Below, piece by piece: positions 12,575 to 12,877 of a DNA stretch of 12,877 nt (the stretch's first letter is position 1; each line of letters starts with the position of its first letter). The stretch comes from Propionibacteriaceae bacterium. GTDB lineage: Bacteria > Actinomycetota > Actinomycetes > Propionibacteriales > Propionibacteriaceae. Under the pieces are notes generated by a model. That model saw only the letters and a program-made list of their open reading frames with translations, was not told where the DNA came from and made no database searches. The translations under genes were made by a program, and so were the position numbers. The DNA is taken from contig JAIRXX010000211.1 of assembly GCA_031268065.1 (NCBI GenBank), positions 1 to 12,877 on the forward strand, given 5' to 3'.

Positions 12575-12877
12575 TCATGCGGGTAACGCGGTGTCGAGGA
12601 TGGTGAGCCATTCGCGTAGGCGTCCGGTGGCGTATTCGGCGATGATGGCGGTCATGGGCTGGGAATCTCTGTCGTCATCCCAGGCTTTGAAGCAGTCGTA
12701 GTAACGCTGGCGGTCGGTGTATTTGATGTTGATGGGCAGGTATCCGGCTTGGAGCAGCATGAGGTTGAGCAGGAGCCTGCCGGTGCGTCCGTTGCCGTCA
12801 ATGAAAGGGTGGATGGATTCAAACTCCAGATGGAACCGTGCAGCCGCCTCGATGGGATGCAGGTGGCTGTTTCCCGT
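12575..12877 (-). CDS. Fic-domain protein (AMPylase type), C-terminal 100 residues; 5' end outside window
   Basis: Fic proteins mostly transfer AMP from ATP to hydroxyl side chains of target proteins. The visible part has the complete active-site motif in ESIHPFIDGNGRTGRLLLNL, fitting HPFx(D/E)GNGRxxR with catalytic His and phosphate-binding Gly-Asn-Gly-Arg. It is preceded by HPIEAAARFHLEF, typical of the helix before the motif, and followed by the usual YYDCFKAWDDD helix and a short tail ending TALPA. The GNGR form marks an AMPylase-type Fic rather than the Doc kinase, which has ANKR. No inhibitory (S/T)xxxE(G/N) motif is seen in this part; one could lie upstream of the window. It converges on the antitoxin gene, so the two do not form an operon. 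Confidence 0.92.
   Translation of the reverse strand, partial: TGNSHLHPIEAAARFHLEFESIHPFIDGNGRTGRLLLNLMLLQAGYLPINIKYTDRQRYYDCFKAWDDDRDSQPMTAIIAEYATGRLREWLTILDTALPA

Overview
The window (roughly 60% G+C by eye) comes from a mycothiol-producing member of the Actinomycetota. The evidence is a clear mshC gene, the actinobacterial block pafB-pafC-tatA-tatC-(lipid kinase)-helY, a long-form HisG next to HisE, and a fur-catalase pair like those of mycobacteria and streptomycetes. The genus cannot be fixed from the sequence; a relative of the Propionibacteriales is only a guess.

Layout. At the left edge (minus strand) a PerR-like Fur regulator and a catalase form an ATGA-coupled operon behind a 15-bp operator. 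Divergent from it is a phosphoribosyltransferase of unknown substrate. Then comes one long plus-strand run: pafB and pafC (the two-subunit DNA-damage transcription factor), a 60-residue one-TM protein, tatA, tatC (Tat export), a diacylglycerol-kinase-family lipid kinase, and a Ski2-like helicase HelY. mshC (mycothiol synthesis), hisE and hisG (first two steps of histidine synthesis) and a lipoprotein zinc amidase (cell-wall hydrolysis) follow. Many junctions are ATGA/GTGA overlaps.

The right end is accessory and looks rearranged. An intact YefM/Phd antitoxin has a promoter-operator carrying the TGTACA core. Where its toxin should start (TGATG overlap) there is only a 29-codon frame. That frame opens like a RelE-family toxin and then continues, in frame, into a 44-bp degenerate copy of the amidase gene found 1.1 kb upstream. 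A convergent Fic (AMPylase-type) gene runs off the edge.

Points most worth a second look: (1) the decayed toxin/amidase chimera beside an intact antitoxin; (2) a HelY that appears to lack the usual insertion between helicase core and C-terminal domain; (3) six genes with a TANNNT -10 hexamer only 6-8 nt before the start codon, implying leaderless mRNAs, two of which reuse the upstream gene's TAG stop as the first half of the -10; (4) a PerR-type operator on the fur-catalase promoter. I saw no wholly new multi-gene system. No tRNA, rRNA, CRISPR array or insertion sequence was recognised, and no gene-free stretch exceeds 300 bases.
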